From: Planctomycetaceae bacterium
GTDB taxonomy: Bacteria > Planctomycetota > Planctomycetia > Planctomycetales > Planctomycetaceae
Assembly: GCA_028284485.1 (NCBI GenBank)
Contig: JANQRQ010000290.1
Location: 62,001 to 126,000 of the forward strand
Reading direction: 5' to 3'
Length of the DNA: 64,000 bases
This document shows positions 8,827-18,812 of this stretch, piece after piece. Each line of letters begins with the position of its first letter. Position 1 is the first letter of the stretch. The translations under genes and the position numbers were made by a program. A model generated the notes under the pieces. The model had not been told where the DNA came from and did not search any database. It saw only the letters and a list, made by a program, of their open reading frames with translations.

Positions 8827-10200
8827 ATGCAGCGCACAAACCGTCGTATATTTCTCAATTCGTTGGGAGCGACACTGATCCTGCCGACGCTTCCATCGGC
8901 CACTCGACGGATGGCGGGAAGCCGGGTATTGGGAAGCGAGCCGTCTCGAGATTCCGTCGAGAACGATAAAAACTCGGTTCGCCGATTTTGCTGCATCTAC
9001 TTTCCGAACGGAGTCAGCCTGCCTCCGAAAGATCATCCGGCCCATGAAGATTGGCATTGGTTTCCCCACGAGACCGGCTCCGACTATCGGCTGACAAAAG
9101 TGCTGGAATCATTGGCACCGTTTCGATCGGAGTTGACGATTCTTTCGGGGCTGTCGCATCCCGCGACGCGCAGTATGGTAGGACACGCCACCGGCGATAC
9201 GTTCCTGACGGGCGCCGACCAGTCGAAGAACTACGTCAACAGCGTGTCGTTGGATCAGGTACTCGCATCGGTCGTTGGTGGACAAACTCGGTTTCCGTCT
9301 CTCACGCTTTCCAGTGATGGCGGCGTCGGGACACCGGGGCGTGCCAAGACGATGTCGTTTACTTTCTCTGGAAAGCCGATCCCGAGTTTGTCGAATCCAC
9401 GACAGATCTTTAATCGCATGTTCGGAGTTTCGGAACGCAGCCTGGAAGAACAACGCCAGGCATTTGGTCAAGACCGCAGTATTCTCGACAGTGTGTTGTC
9501 GGAAGCGCGGACGTTAAAGAACCATTTGGCTGGCTCGGATCAAAAACGGCTCGACGAATACATGACGTCGGTCCGCGAGATTGAACGTCGCCTGGCCCGT
9601 GCCGATCATTGGCTCGATGTGCAAAAGCCACTCGTCGACGAGAACCATTTCGACCTCGATGTGACGCCAGCAGAGGGTGGCGAGGACTACATCCGCGTGA
9701 TTCTCGATCTGATGTATATGGCTATGCTGACTGATTCGACACGGTCCATCACGTATCAAATCACCAGCGAAGATGCCAAAGGGATCGGAGACCGGTTCCC
9801 CAATACCATCGGATTGAAAGGCCACCACAACCTCAGCCATGGTGCCGGGAACAAGAACGGCTACGAGGACTGGGCCAAGTACGACCAGTTCCTCACCAAC
9901 CAACTCGCCTATTTCCTACAGCGTCTGCAGGCCGATGAGGATCCCGAAGGCGATGGTACGCTTCTCGATAACACGATGGTGTATTACGGGTGCGGAACGA
10001 GCCGCACGCATCAAGCGGTCAATTACCCGCTCATTTTGGCGGGCGCACGAAATATGGGCCTCAAACATGGTCAGCACCGCCGGTTTGAGGAGTCGACGAT
10101 CCCCATTTCGAACCTCTACGTCGCGATGCTACAGCAACTCGGTGTCCCAGTCGATCAATTTGCCGACAGCACTGGCTCGCTCGACGAGATTCTGGCCTGA
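8827..10200 (+). CDS. Tat-exported DUF1552 protein
   Basis: I chose the ATG at 8827 (457 residues) because it places the twin-arginine stretch NRRIFLNSLGA at the N-terminus. The frame also runs back to 8755, but that extension is not signal-like. Family hallmarks are CCIYFPNGV near residue 60, LSGLSHPA, the GHATGDTFLTGA segment and GLKGHHNLSHG. DUF1552 is predicted to have an alkaline-phosphatase/sulfatase-like fold and is almost always found beside DUF1592-type cytochrome proteins, as here (99 bases downstream). The pair is probably co-transcribed and acts outside the cytoplasmic membrane. Enzymatic activity is undemonstrated. Confidence 0.9.
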   Translation: MQRTNRRIFLNSLGATLILPTLPSATRRMAGSRVLGSEPSRDSVENDKNSVRRFCCIYFPNGVSLPPKDHPAHEDWHWFPHETGSDYRLTKVLESLAPFRSELTILSGLSHPATRSMVGHATGDTFLTGADQSKNYVNSVSLDQVLASVVGGQTRFPSLTLSSDGGVGTPGRAKTMSFTFSGKPIPSLSNPRQIFNRMFGVSERSLEEQRQAFGQDRSILDSVLSEARTLKNHLAGSDQKRLDEYMTSVREIERRLARADHWLDVQKPLVDENHFDLDVTPAEGGEDYIRVILDLMYMAMLTDSTRSITYQITSEDAKGIGDRFPNTIGLKGHHNLSHGAGNKNGYEDWAKYDQFLTNQLAYFLQRLQADEDPEGDGTLLDNTMVYYGCGTSRTHQAVNYPLILAGARNMGLKHGQHRRFEESTIPISNLYVAMLQQLGVPVDQFADSTGSLDEILA

Positions 10201-10448
10201 ACGGAGGCGGAAACCTGCCGAATTCGCCTTTTCTGGCGGTATTTCCAGGCGGATTGTGGCAACCGGCAAGATCGATTTGATGCCCGCGAACGTAAGAATT
10301 CGGCGGAGAGAACTCTGGTTTCCCCCCTGCCAGCCTGTTTAGAATAAAAAGAATAGGTAAATCACCCTGGATAGCGAGGGCGCAGCCCGTCTTCTCTCCG
10401 GGGAATGAGTCATGCATTGCTGAGCCGCCTCTGACACGAAAGGGCGCC

Positions 10449-11768
10449 ATGCGGGGGATTATCACCATACTGACATTGTCGGTCGCGACGGCTGGTGTCG
10501 TCGCTCCTGCGTCCGCGCAATCTCTGCAACGCGGTCGAGTTCTTCCCACGGCGAGCGAATTGGCACGCTTTGGTTTAGAGCGGGCTTGGTGGGCTCAGGC
10601 CACGATCGATCCAACTCGGTCAACGGTTCGGCATATGAGCCTCGATGAAGAGAACCTCTACGTGCAATCCACGCAGGGTATCGTCACAGCATTCGACAAT
10701 GAAACTGGTTCGCGGCTCTGGGCGAGCCAACTCGGGCGTTCCCACGACCCAAGTTTTCCCATTGTTACCAACACCACGCGTGCTTTGGTCGTCACTGGGC
10801 TTACAGTTTACTGCTTGGACAAGTTTTCCGGCGAATTGGTTTGGAAACTCAATGTCCCCAAGCAGCCATCAACCCGCCCCTCGATAGATGACGAGCAATT
10901 GTATATCGGTACTCTCGACGGCAGCATGTTTGCATTCGACTTGGAGCGAATTCAAGAACTCTACAACGAGAATCGCTTGCCGCAATGGTCCAACAACGCG
11001 ATCAATTGGCGATTCAAAACGGCCCGCGAGATTACCACGCCGGCCGTGACCGGTGGCCGAGTTCGATCGTCGAGAATTCCCGGTTCGCCCTCAAGTGGAA
11101 ACGTCGCCCCACCCGAGGCATTTAGTCGGGTTGTCAATTTCGCCAGCCGCGATGGTTCGCTCTACGCCGTCACGACAATTCAACGCGATCTCTCCTGGCA
11201 ATTCGAAACGGATCGACCGATTTCGGCCCCACTCGGCCATTCCGACGGATTGCTGTTCCTGGCATCGGAAGATGCCAGTCTGTATTGCATCAATAGTCAG
11301 AATGGTCGGGCGTTGTGGCGATATGTCTTCGGATTCCCCATTCGCACGGCTCCGCGCGTCGTCGGAGACGACGTTTATGTCGTGCCGTTGCGAGGAGGTT
11401 TGTACTGCCTATCGAAAAATTCGGGCGTCCTCAAATACCCCTGGCGACCGGAACTCAATGAGTTCTTGGCTTCGACCTTGGAGTACACTTTTGCAGCTGA
11501 CGACCTCGGCAACGTCGCAATTCTTTCTCGTGAAAACGGGGGGATCCTGGGGTTCCTTCCGATGCGCGACTTCTCGGTCCATTTGAACAACGATCGCACC
11601 GATCGATTGTATATGTCGACGCCAAGTGGACTGGTTGTCTGTATTCGTCGGCTGGGGCAGGAGTTCCCGATTTATCACAAGTACCCCGAACGACTGCCGA
11701 TTCTTCCAGAATTGGCTCCGGAAGACACGCCTCCGGATCCCGAGCCCGATCCGACAGCCATCAATTAA
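10449..11768 (+). CDS. Exported PQQ-like beta-propeller protein
   Basis: This 439-residue protein begins with a signal peptide (cleavage near APASAQ). It then carries repeated PQQ/WD-like blades, for example TAFDNETGSRLWASQL, YCLDKFSGELVWKLN, YCINSQNGRALWRYVF and YCLSKNSGVLKYPW. The repeated xxD-x-x-x-G-x-x-x-W pattern is that of pyrrolo-quinoline-quinone-type propellers such as BamB. No dehydrogenase-specific residues are evident, so it is more likely a scaffold or binding protein of the periplasm or outer membrane. The ATG follows a GAAAGGGCGCC stretch. The short C-terminal tail is proline- and acid-rich. Confidence 0.87.
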   Translation: MRGIITILTLSVATAGVVAPASAQSLQRGRVLPTASELARFGLERAWWAQATIDPTRSTVRHMSLDEENLYVQSTQGIVTAFDNETGSRLWASQLGRSHDPSFPIVTNTTRALVVTGLTVYCLDKFSGELVWKLNVPKQPSTRPSIDDEQLYIGTLDGSMFAFDLERIQELYNENRLPQWSNNAINWRFKTAREITTPAVTGGRVRSSRIPGSPSSGNVAPPEAFSRVVNFASRDGSLYAVTTIQRDLSWQFETDRPISAPLGHSDGLLFLASEDASLYCINSQNGRALWRYVFGFPIRTAPRVVGDDVYVVPLRGGLYCLSKNSGVLKYPWRPELNEFLASTLEYTFAADDLGNVAILSRENGGILGFLPMRDFSVHLNNDRTDRLYMSTPSGLVVCIRRLGQEFPIYHKYPERLPILPELAPEDTPPDPEPDPTAIN

Positions 11769-12171
11769 GGCGCGACGGGACTAAGGTTCATAGCTCAGTG
11801 GGAGTTGGTCGCGCCTCGCGCAGTGTAAGCCGTCCGCTAACGCTCAGAGTCGTGCTCTCGACGTACACGGGAAAATTGACCGCAAATCAGCTTCGCTGAC
11901 AGGCGTCGCGCGCTCTATCGAATACGACGGTGTCGCACTCGACGACTGTTTGACGCCCGCTGACAAGTCCAGTACCATCGCTTGCCTCCGCTGCAATACT
12001 GCAGGGCATTCCGTACCCGTTGCGATACGGTTTCAACCAGTTTGCGATCGCTGCCCATAACGTCAAGCCGCAGCGAAACACTCCGTCGCCCGTCCTCCTT
12101 CTCAAACGAAGGTATGGGCCTCGAGGCTCACCGACTATTCGGGCACACTTGTTTACGGGATTAGGAAATTC
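11769..12171. other. Intergenic upstream of purH, no gene seen
   Basis: About 403 bases. No frame has a credible start or codon pattern. A tagctcagtgggag string near 11793 resembles a tRNA D-arm but has no T-arm or acceptor stem downstream. A promoter for purH should lie here but is not evident. Confidence 0.45.
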
Positions 12172-13755
12172 ATGAGTCAGCCATCGGTTCGTCGAGCGTT
12201 GGTCAGTGTCAGCAATAAATCGGGCTTGGAAACTTTCGTCGCCGAGTTGGTCCAGCTCGATTTTGAAATCGTTTCGACAGGCGGCACCAGGCGGTTCTTG
12301 GAAGACCATCAATTCCCGGTCGTCGACATCTCCGAGTACACCCGTTTTCCCGAGATGATGGACGGCCGCGTCAAGACCCTGCATCCCAAGGTGCACGGAG
12401 CCATTTTAGGACGCCCCGACTTGGAGTCCGATGCCCAAGCGATGGCTGATCACGAAATCGTCCCCTTTGAGCTTGTCGTTTGTAACCTCTACCCGTTTGA
12501 GGAAACGATCGCCAAACCAAATGTCAGCATCGCCGATGCCATCGAACAAATCGACATCGGTGGCCCCAGCATGGTTCGCTCGGCTGCAAAGAATCATGCC
12601 TATGTGGGAATCGTGACAAGCCCCAGCCAATATTCGCAGGTCATCGAGGAACTCAAGGGCGGCCGGCTCAGTGACAATTTTCGTCGTGAACTTGCCGCAC
12701 ACGCCTTCCAATTAACCGCGACTTACGATCGAGCCATCGCCGATTATTTTGTCGAAATTACTTCGGCCGACGGCGAGACGAATCAAGCCTTTCCGGAATC
12801 CCTGTCACTCAGTTTCGACCGTCAGGCAATTTTGCGCTACGGCGAGAATCCGCACCAGCCGGCAGCCTTTTATACCGAACCGAATCCACACGGCTCCACA
12901 TTGGCCTCGGCCGTTCAGATTCACGGAAAGGAACTGTCTTTTAATAACCTGCTCGATCTCGATGCGGCTTTGGGCATCGCCCGCGAGTTTTCGGCTCCGG
13001 CTGCCGTCGTCATTAAGCACAGCAATCCCTGTGGTTGTGCGATCGCAGAAACATTGGATGAGGCATTCGAAAAGGCACACGCGGGCGACCCGGTCAGCGC
13101 CTTTGGTTCAATCATCGGTTTCAATCGCCAAGTGGATGCCGCCACAGCCGAAAAGCTGTGCCTTCCCAATCGCTTTGTCGAGGCAATTATCGCCCCCGGG
13201 TTTGAATCTGACGCCGTCGAAATCATCACCACAAAGCCAACTTGGAAAAACAGCGTACGCCTGATGGAGTGCCCTGGCATGAAGGAATCGGGAGATAGCG
13301 GACTGGATCTGCGGCGGATTTCCGGTGGGCTTCTGGTTCAAAATCGCGACGATCTGGTTCAAGATCCCAGCGAATGGAAGGTGGCAAGCAAACGGCAACC
13401 AACCGACGCGGAACGCAGCGATCTCCAATTCGCCTGGCAGGTTTGCAAGCACGTCAAATCCAACGCCATAGTCCTGGCAACCGACGGCGCAATTACCGGC
13501 GTCGGGGCCGGGCAAATGAGCCGGCTCGATTCTTCGTACTTGGCCGCTTACAAGGCAGGCGAGCGAAGCCGCGGCTGCGTGCTGGCGTCGGATGCGTTTT
13601 TCCCATTTCGGGATGGTATCGACGAAGCTGCGAAAGCCGGTGTTACCGCAGTCATTCAACCGGGGGGTTCACGCCGGGACGAGGAAGTCATTGAAGCGTG
13701 TGATGAGCACAACATCGCGCTATTGTTGACAGGGCACCGGCACTTCCGCCATTAA
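12172..13755 (+). CDS. purH: Bifunctional AICAR transformylase/IMP cyclohydrolase
   Basis: This 527-residue protein matches full-length PurH, which catalyses the last two steps of purine biosynthesis (AICAR to FAICAR to IMP). The N-terminal MGS-like cyclohydrolase domain shows [12 protein letters not shown], the STGGT motif and [17 protein letters not shown]. The C-terminal transformylase domain shows [22 protein letters not shown] and the catalytic [11 protein letters not shown] segment, ending TGHRHFRH. The ATG follows AGGA at six bases. No other purine gene is adjacent, though purQ lies 4.2 kb downstream. Confidence 0.97.
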   Translation: MSQPSVRRALVSVSNKSGLETFVAELVQLDFEIVSTGGTRRFLEDHQFPVVDISEYTRFPEMMDGRVKTLHPKVHGAILGRPDLESDAQAMADHEIVPFELVVCNLYPFEETIAKPNVSIADAIEQIDIGGPSMVRSAAKNHAYVGIVTSPSQYSQVIEELKGGRLSDNFRRELAAHAFQLTATYDRAIADYFVEITSADGETNQAFPESLSLSFDRQAILRYGENPHQPAAFYTEPNPHGSTLASAVQIHGKELSFNNLLDLDAALGIAREFSAPAAVVIKHSNPCGCAIAETLDEAFEKAHAGDPVSAFGSIIGFNRQVDAATAEKLCLPNRFVEAIIAPGFESDAVEIITTKPTWKNSVRLMECPGMKESGDSGLDLRRISGGLLVQNRDDLVQDPSEWKVASKRQPTDAERSDLQFAWQVCKHVKSNAIVLATDGAITGVGAGQMSRLDSSYLAAYKAGERSRGCVLASDAFFPFRDGIDEAAKAGVTAVIQPGGSRRDEEVIEACDEHNIALLLTGHRHFRH

Positions 13756-13800
13756 GCCATTGAATCGGCAGAAGCCTGCGAGACCGGTCTTGTCACCCAC

Positions 13801-15036
13801 CTAACGGACGACGAGTGCGTGACACCAATTCGCATGGTCCTGAATGTCGCCGAATTCGCCAAAGTCGACAATCAATGTCAGACGGTCGACACCAGTGATG
13901 TCCAACGGCCCTAACCTTTGCGCGTCCGCACGACCGGTCACCGAGCCCAATGTCGCCAAAGGCCGGCCATCCCCTTCGACAGCAAACGTTGCATTTCCCA
14001 TTCCTTGAGCCGCATCATCGATTCCAACAATCGCATGGAATAGCCGATAGTCGCCTCGCAGTTGGTACGTCACTCGACAGCGGCTGTGCATCCCCAACCC
14101 TTTGACGAAGGAGTTCCCTCGCAAAGTCAGGGGCTTGCCGGCCACGCTGCGGTCACGTTCCAACTTCCAGTCTCCCGAAAGATACGGAGTAAACTCGTAA
14201 TCCTCGTTTTCCAAATCGGACAGAAATGTGGCGTCGCCGCCGATCAGCGTCAGCGACCTGATGACCGACAGCGGAACATTCATTTTCGCACCGAAAACTG
14301 CCTGGAAGCTTAGCCCGGCCTCTCCGTCCGTCGCGTAGTCGCGGATGTGAAGCACCGAACCGTCGGTCAATGTCATAATTGCGTAGCGCCCTTCAACCGC
14401 GGGGAAACTCACAAGTTCCGGATTGAAAAGCACCGTCGCGATCTGATCAACAGGAATGCTCAACGCACCTGCCGGCGTTTCGATCGAAAGCTGGCGATCT
14501 TTCCATTGGATGATTTCACCGCTCAGTCGATCGGAATTCTCCAACACAACCACGTCGGATCGCTGATTTTCGCTGCGGCCCAATGGCTCGCGCCCGCTCT
14601 GCGAACGATCAGTTGCGGTGTCGTCAAGAAAAACTGCAGCCACCGTTTCCAACGGAATCGAGAGAGGGCTCCTATCGTCCAACGATTCCCACTGCGCGGC
14701 GACGAGCACCTCATTAATTGATTGCGGTCTCGCATAAAGCCGATCGCCGTTCGCGAGATAGGTCACCACACGCCCGGACGACTGACGCACTGAATGGTCT
14801 TCGAATTCGAGAAAGTAAATCTCTTGTATCGGAGTCGGCTTCGTTGCCGCTCCCTGAAGAACGGCCCTGTTGGAGTCTAGTGACTGTAGTTGCCCCGTAA
14901 CTTGCCGGCCGTCGACATGGTGAATCGTTACTCTATCGTTCGCGAGGACGCGACCGCATCCGCCATGGCACACGAGCGCTGCCGCGATGATCAACCATGT
15001 CTTCTCGATAATCAGTTTCCGATATCGGTAATGCAT
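13801..15036 (-). CDS. Exported NPCBM/NEW2-domain protein
   Basis: I chose the ATG at 15036 (411 residues), which starts close to the hydrophobic signal segment TWLIIAAALVCHGGCG; the frame extends to a GTG at 15072. The middle holds two similar beta segments around DRVTIHHVDGRQVTGQLQSL and NSDRLSGEIIQWKDRQ. The C-terminal 145 residues form an NPCBM/NEW2 carbohydrate-binding module, recognised by GNSFVKGLGMHSRCRVTY and the ending VDRLTLIVDFGEFGDIQDHANW. It probably binds cell-surface or extracellular carbohydrate. It is the third gene of a minus-strand operon with the cyclase-fold protein and a lipoprotein. Confidence 0.83.
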   Translation of the reverse strand: MHYRYRKLIIEKTWLIIAAALVCHGGCGRVLANDRVTIHHVDGRQVTGQLQSLDSNRAVLQGAATKPTPIQEIYFLEFEDHSVRQSSGRVVTYLANGDRLYARPQSINEVLVAAQWESLDDRSPLSIPLETVAAVFLDDTATDRSQSGREPLGRSENQRSDVVVLENSDRLSGEIIQWKDRQLSIETPAGALSIPVDQIATVLFNPELVSFPAVEGRYAIMTLTDGSVLHIRDYATDGEAGLSFQAVFGAKMNVPLSVIRSLTLIGGDATFLSDLENEDYEFTPYLSGDWKLERDRSVAGKPLTLRGNSFVKGLGMHSRCRVTYQLRGDYRLFHAIVGIDDAAQGMGNATFAVEGDGRPLATLGSVTGRADAQRLGPLDITGVDRLTLIVDFGEFGDIQDHANWCHALVVR

Positions 15037-15125
15037 CAAACCAAAATGGCAAATAAAAAATCCACCATTCACCTATGCGGGATTCGAAACAATGCTTAAC
15101 GGCACGGCCATCTGGTGGCTTGCGA

Positions 15126-16184
15126 CTATCTCTGAAAAATCGGCAAGTAGTTGTTCGGCATCTGCAAGATGAGGGTCGCCATCGCCGTGGCGTATTCATT
15201 GCAAATCGCCCGATCGAGCCAACTCCCCTCACCGAGTTGTGTTTCCAACAGTTCGTCGCGGATCGCAGGATACCACTGAATCCAATACCGGCCGCCGGCA
15301 TGCCACATCACTTGTGCCGCGTAATAGTGGCCGTAGTAATAGCGGCTATCCTGTCGAGGTCGTTGCCCTTGGGGAATGTACCGCTCGATGTATCGGAGCG
15401 CGCGGTCGATTTCGTCGCCTTCGTAAATGCCCGCGCTATTTAGCGCAACGACGGCCGCCGCCGATCGAGGAAATAGACTCGGCGCATTCTTGTTCAATTG
15501 GTATCGAAAGCCCCCATCGCGGTTTTGGCAGTCTCGAATGTACTGGGTACAGCGGTCGACACTATCTTTGGGAACGTAAATTCCCGCATTTCGGGCGGCA
15601 CGCAACGCCATAATCTGGCAGACGGTCACCGAAACATCTGCGTCGGCCGGATGAGGTTCGTAGCGCCATCCCCCTTCTTTATTCTGACTGTTGATGATTA
15701 CCTTGACCGCCAGTTCCAACTTGCGGCGCATCTCGTCTCGGGCAACCATCCCGTAGGCTTCAGCAAGAAATAGCGTCGCAAATCCATGCCCGTACATCGG
15801 ACCATGGGATTCGCTTTCGGGAACATTGATGAACCCATTCGGGCCGGACGACTCCAAGATGAAATCGATTGCTCGCGATACGACGGACCCGTACCGACCT
15901 CGGGCCGGCGTGTAGCCTGCCGACATAAAGCTCATGCCGCATAAAGACGTAATGGCAACATTTCGCAGATAACCGGAGCCGGATCCGAAAGACCCATCTT
16001 GATGTTGTCGGTTCGCTAACCATTCCAGTCCGCGATCAATGGCCCGTTGTGTGACGGGTGTGATAAACCGCTTTCCACTGGTTTCCACGCGTGAAGGATC
16101 TTGTGCCACCAGCGGTTGACCACCGACGAAGCTTGCAGCAATTGCCTTAAGAACGCGGCGGCGGGTCCAGTGTGATGCATGCAT
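15126..16184 (-). CDS. Tat-exported terpenoid-cyclase-fold (squalene/prenyltransferase repeat) protein
   Basis: I chose the ATG at 16184 (352 residues), which follows GGGGAG by seven bases and gives a twin-arginine signal (TRRRVLKAIAAS). The longer frame to 16226 lacks this. Repeats of the alpha/alpha-barrel family occur at RGLEWLANRQHQDGSFGS, VIINSQNKEGGWRYEP and YIRDCQNRDGGFRYQL, each the QxxDGGW/F type. The cyclase DxDD acid motif is not obvious. Planctomycetes carry many such proteins of unknown role, and the exported location argues against squalene cyclisation. It lies 45 bases after a lipoprotein gene and 89 before the NPCBM gene. Confidence 0.87.
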   Translation of the reverse strand: MHASHWTRRRVLKAIAASFVGGQPLVAQDPSRVETSGKRFITPVTQRAIDRGLEWLANRQHQDGSFGSGSGYLRNVAITSLCGMSFMSAGYTPARGRYGSVVSRAIDFILESSGPNGFINVPESESHGPMYGHGFATLFLAEAYGMVARDEMRRKLELAVKVIINSQNKEGGWRYEPHPADADVSVTVCQIMALRAARNAGIYVPKDSVDRCTQYIRDCQNRDGGFRYQLNKNAPSLFPRSAAAVVALNSAGIYEGDEIDRALRYIERYIPQGQRPRQDSRYYYGHYYAAQVMWHAGGRYWIQWYPAIRDELLETQLGEGSWLDRAICNEYATAMATLILQMPNNYLPIFQR

Positions 16185-16229
16185 CAGCCGACTCCCCGAT
16201 CGCTGATGCGAAAAATACCGGCGCAACCG

Positions 16230-16559
16230 CTAATCCGGACGAACAGTCTGCGAGTAGCGCGCACCAAGTGGGGAATACGGTTCCACAGGACGCCTGATCG
16301 GAAGAAACTGAAGCTGCTCGAGATAGACATCGGCAGATCGGCGCGGCTCGGTTCGTTGCCGATGGAATCCACGCGGCCGATGGTCAATATCCGGGCCAAG
16401 ATTGCTGTCCGCGAATGGGTCGTGATACTCGTAAAGCTTGCGTTCCACATCGGGATGATGCTTCGGAATGACTGTGGGCAACTCTGTTTCCTGCGGCGAA
16501 AGGCACCCGTTGAGATGCAGCGATCCGCACAAGACGATTGCTGACGCGATCCATCGCAT
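16230..16559 (-). CDS. Small lipoprotein of unknown function
   Basis: I chose the ATG at 16559 (109 residues), which follows GGAG by eight bases. It gives a short lipoprotein signal, IASAIVLCGSLHLNGC, with a lipobox LNGC. The mature part is polar and basic, rich in P, R and H, with a DPFADSNLGPDIDHRPRGF stretch and a C-terminal SPLGARYSQTVRPD tail. I do not recognise a defined domain. It is the first gene of the operon with the terpenoid-cyclase-fold protein (45-base gap) and may anchor or assist it. Confidence 0.68.
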   Translation of the reverse strand: MRWIASAIVLCGSLHLNGCLSPQETELPTVIPKHHPDVERKLYEYHDPFADSNLGPDIDHRPRGFHRQRTEPRRSADVYLEQLQFLPIRRPVEPYSPLGARYSQTVRPD

Positions 16560-16789
16560 CCACAAAACTCCGAGATTGAAATCGGGCAAATCCGCCCACG
16601 ACCAATGCGCCAACCCTGGCTGATTCGCCCATTATACCGGGAGCCGAAGTCACCGGATAGAGCGGTTCGTCGTCCACGTCAGGACTCGCTGAACGCGTTG
16701 CCGATTTGGCGGCGTCCATCATGGAATCGAGCGGCTCTCAAATCGCCGGTTGCGGATGTGTAAGCGGCCAAAAACGGCCCGTGGCAGGC

Positions 16790-16948
16790 CTATTTTGTCT
16801 TCTTCTGCATCAACCGTTCAATTTGTATCTCGAACGGGTGCCCCCGTTTATCGTTGCTTCGCCGTCGCGAACGTTCCAACAAGGCGATATTTGCGGAAAC
16901 CAGGATCAACGTCACTATCGCTGCCACGGCAGTGAGGAATAAGTACAT
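16790..16948 (-). CDS. Small single-pass membrane protein
   Basis: This is a 52-residue open frame from the ATG at 16948 to the TAG at 16790-16792. GGGAAGAG lies seven bases before the start. Residues 2-24 form one hydrophobic segment (LFLTAVAAIVTLILVSANIA), followed by a strongly basic tail (ERSRRRSNDKRG and LMQKKTK). The positive-inside rule places the tail in the cytoplasm. I do not recognise it. It lies 231 bases upstream of the lipoprotein gene on the same strand. Confidence 0.5.
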   Translation of the reverse strand: MYLFLTAVAAIVTLILVSANIALLERSRRRSNDKRGHPFEIQIERLMQKKTK

Positions 16949-17440
16949 CTCCAGACTCTTCCCAAACTGTGAATGCGACTTATTTTAACATATGATAGGG
17001 GGAGTACCGATCCATGATCTTAAGCCGAGGCGTTTTCGAACGAATGCCGTTCGGCTGAAAAAAAAGGGCCTTAATTTGGTCATTGCGACGGTCGACGCAG
17101 CGATTGGGCCGCGACCGAGTTGGAATTGACGTCATTCAGCGATCCGACTGGCCTGGTTTCCTGTGGACGAGTCGCCTGTTCCATCGGTCGCTTACAACTT
17201 TGTTGTTATCCGCGGTTGGTGCGATCCGAAGACAGAAGCACCGGGAATTGTTCTCGAGAATCCGATCGTTACCCCTGTGATTCTGGTGAAGAACCTTGAT
17301 AGATTCAACTGGTTTCCGGTGATTGAAACAAATTTGCCGATTCCGTTGCCCCTTGGATGCGAATTGATGGCGAGTCAAGTAATATCAATTCGCCACCCCG
17401 TTTGCTAACGTCGCCCATTGAAATTCGGAGAGACGCCCCA
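16949..17440. other. Intergenic between divergent genes, no gene seen
   Basis: About 490 bases between the small membrane protein (minus) and the Dabb protein (plus). Short frames exist but have no start signals or family resemblance. An AT-rich stretch at 16978-16996 is the likeliest promoter area; no clear -35/-10 pair was found. Confidence 0.4.
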
Positions 17441-17842
17441 ATGAAGAAACTCGTGTTATTCTCATTTGCTGTGCTCTGCCTGACGTCCCTCATTTCGACG
17501 CTGAATGCGGACAACGAATCCGACGAGAAATCGGAAATGCTGTTGCGCCACGTCGTGATGTTCAAATTCAAAGATTCTGCCTCGAAAGCAGACATTCAAA
17601 AAGTGGTCGACTCGTTCATCGCACTGCCGAGTAAGATCGACGCGATTCACGATTTTGAATGGGGCACCGACGTCAGTGTGGAAAACAAGACCAAAGGATT
17701 TACCCATTGCTTTGTCGTTACGTTTCGAAACGAGAAGGGGCGTGAGGTCTACCTCCCGCATCCTGCACATGGCGAATTCGTCAAGGGCCTCCTTCCCATT
17801 TTGGATGATGTCTTGGTCGTCGACTATTGGACAGAAATGTAA
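17441..17842 (+). CDS. Exported Dabb (stress-responsive A/B barrel) protein
   Basis: I chose the ATG at 17441 (133 residues). It is preceded by CGGAG and gives a signal peptide MKKLVLFSFAVLCLTSLI with cleavage near LNAD. The frame also opens upstream at 17357 without signal features. The Dabb fold is visible as MLLRHVVMFKFKD, FEWGTDVS, GFTHCFVVTF and the closing YLPHPAHGEFVKGLLPILDD. Dabb proteins are small ferredoxin-like dimers, mostly of unknown activity, and plant members respond to stress. Export of a Dabb protein is common in planctomycetes. It appears monocistronic. Confidence 0.87.
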   Translation: MKKLVLFSFAVLCLTSLISTLNADNESDEKSEMLLRHVVMFKFKDSASKADIQKVVDSFIALPSKIDAIHDFEWGTDVSVENKTKGFTHCFVVTFRNEKGREVYLPHPAHGEFVKGLLPILDDVLVVDYWTEM

Positions 17843-17993
17843 CAACTGCCGAATCTTCGTCGCTTCCTTTTTGCGATCGTTTGGGAGTCAGATTGGTAAC
17901 GGGTTTTCCCCAGTGATCGGCGTATCAGACGATTTGCCGCCCGGTGTTGTTATAAAGTTCGATCGTTGTTCTTCGTGATTGGTTAATGGAAAA

Positions 17994-18812
17994 ATGCCTT
18001 CACCCCGAGTTTGCGTGCTTCGCGCGCCCGGCACAAACTGCGATGTCGAAACGGCATTCGCGTTTGACACCTGCGGAGCTGAGTCGGAACGGCTGCACTT
18101 GTTTCGACTGCTGGAGCAGCCCGATCTGCTGAATCGTTTTCAAGTCCTGTGTCTTCCCGGCGGATTCAGCTATGGCGACGACATTGGTGCCGGTGTGATA
18201 TTCTCGTCGCAACTACGCAGCCGCCTGTCCGAAAGCCTCCATGAGTTCCTTCAGGGTGATCGGCTGGTTCTTGGAATCTGCAATGGATTTCAAGTGTTGT
18301 TGAAGTCCGGCATTCTTCCGGGAGGGGCGGAGACCTGGCCGCCGGCTGCGGATGCGGAAAGATCGGTCACCCTGACTTGGAATGACAACGGTCGGTACAC
18401 GGCGCGTTGGGTCAATCTTGTTGTGGAATCGCAACGAAACGTTTTTCTCAACGGAATTCGTCAACTGGAATTGCCGATCGCGCACGCTGAGGGGCGTTTG
18501 GTTGTCAGCGATGACGACATCATCGATTCGTGGGCTGACCACAATCAAGTTGCAATGCGATACGGAATTCGAACGAACGGCGAGAATGCGACCGAGAGAA
18601 GCGAGGCTCCGCAGTATTTCCCCCTGAATCCCAACGGATCGGTCGCTGACATTGCTGGGTTAAGCGACCCCTCGGGGCGTGTGCTGGGATTAATGCCGCA
18701 CCCGGAGCGATTCATTCACGCCACTCAGCATCCGCAATGGACGCGACTCGGTCTAAAAGGCCACGGTGCGGGCTTGCAAATCTTCCGAAACGCGGTGGAC
18801 TACTTCAAATAA
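17994..18812 (+). CDS. purQ: Phosphoribosylformylglycinamidine synthase, glutaminase subunit
   Basis: This 272-residue class I amidotransferase supplies ammonia from glutamine for FGAM synthesis, the fourth step of purine biosynthesis. I chose the ATG at 17994; a TTG at 17979 also opens the frame. The nucleophile elbow is LGICNGFQ with Cys96, and the partner histidine and glutamate are His236 and Glu238 in MPHPERF. The [15 protein letters not shown] motif is diagnostic. It is longer than Bacillus PurQ (about 227), as in many phyla. It ends 8 bases inside the convergent spoVG gene. No purL or purS is adjacent. Confidence 0.94.
   Translation: MPSPRVCVLRAPGTNCDVETAFAFDTCGAESERLHLFRLLEQPDLLNRFQVLCLPGGFSYGDDIGAGVIFSSQLRSRLSESLHEFLQGDRLVLGICNGFQVLLKSGILPGGAETWPPAADAERSVTLTWNDNGRYTARWVNLVVESQRNVFLNGIRQLELPIAHAEGRLVVSDDDIIDSWADHNQVAMRYGIRTNGENATERSEAPQYFPLNPNGSVADIAGLSDPSGRVLGLMPHPERFIHATQHPQWTRLGLKGHGAGLQIFRNAVDYFK

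Noticed and set aside
11787-11840. tRNA-like D-arm string tagctcagtgggag
   Set aside because: No matching acceptor stem, anticodon stem or GTTCGA T-loop follows; coincidence.
11887-12396. 169-residue minus-strand open frame over the purH start
   Set aside because: It runs antisense into purH, has no start signal and no domain pattern; purH is certain.
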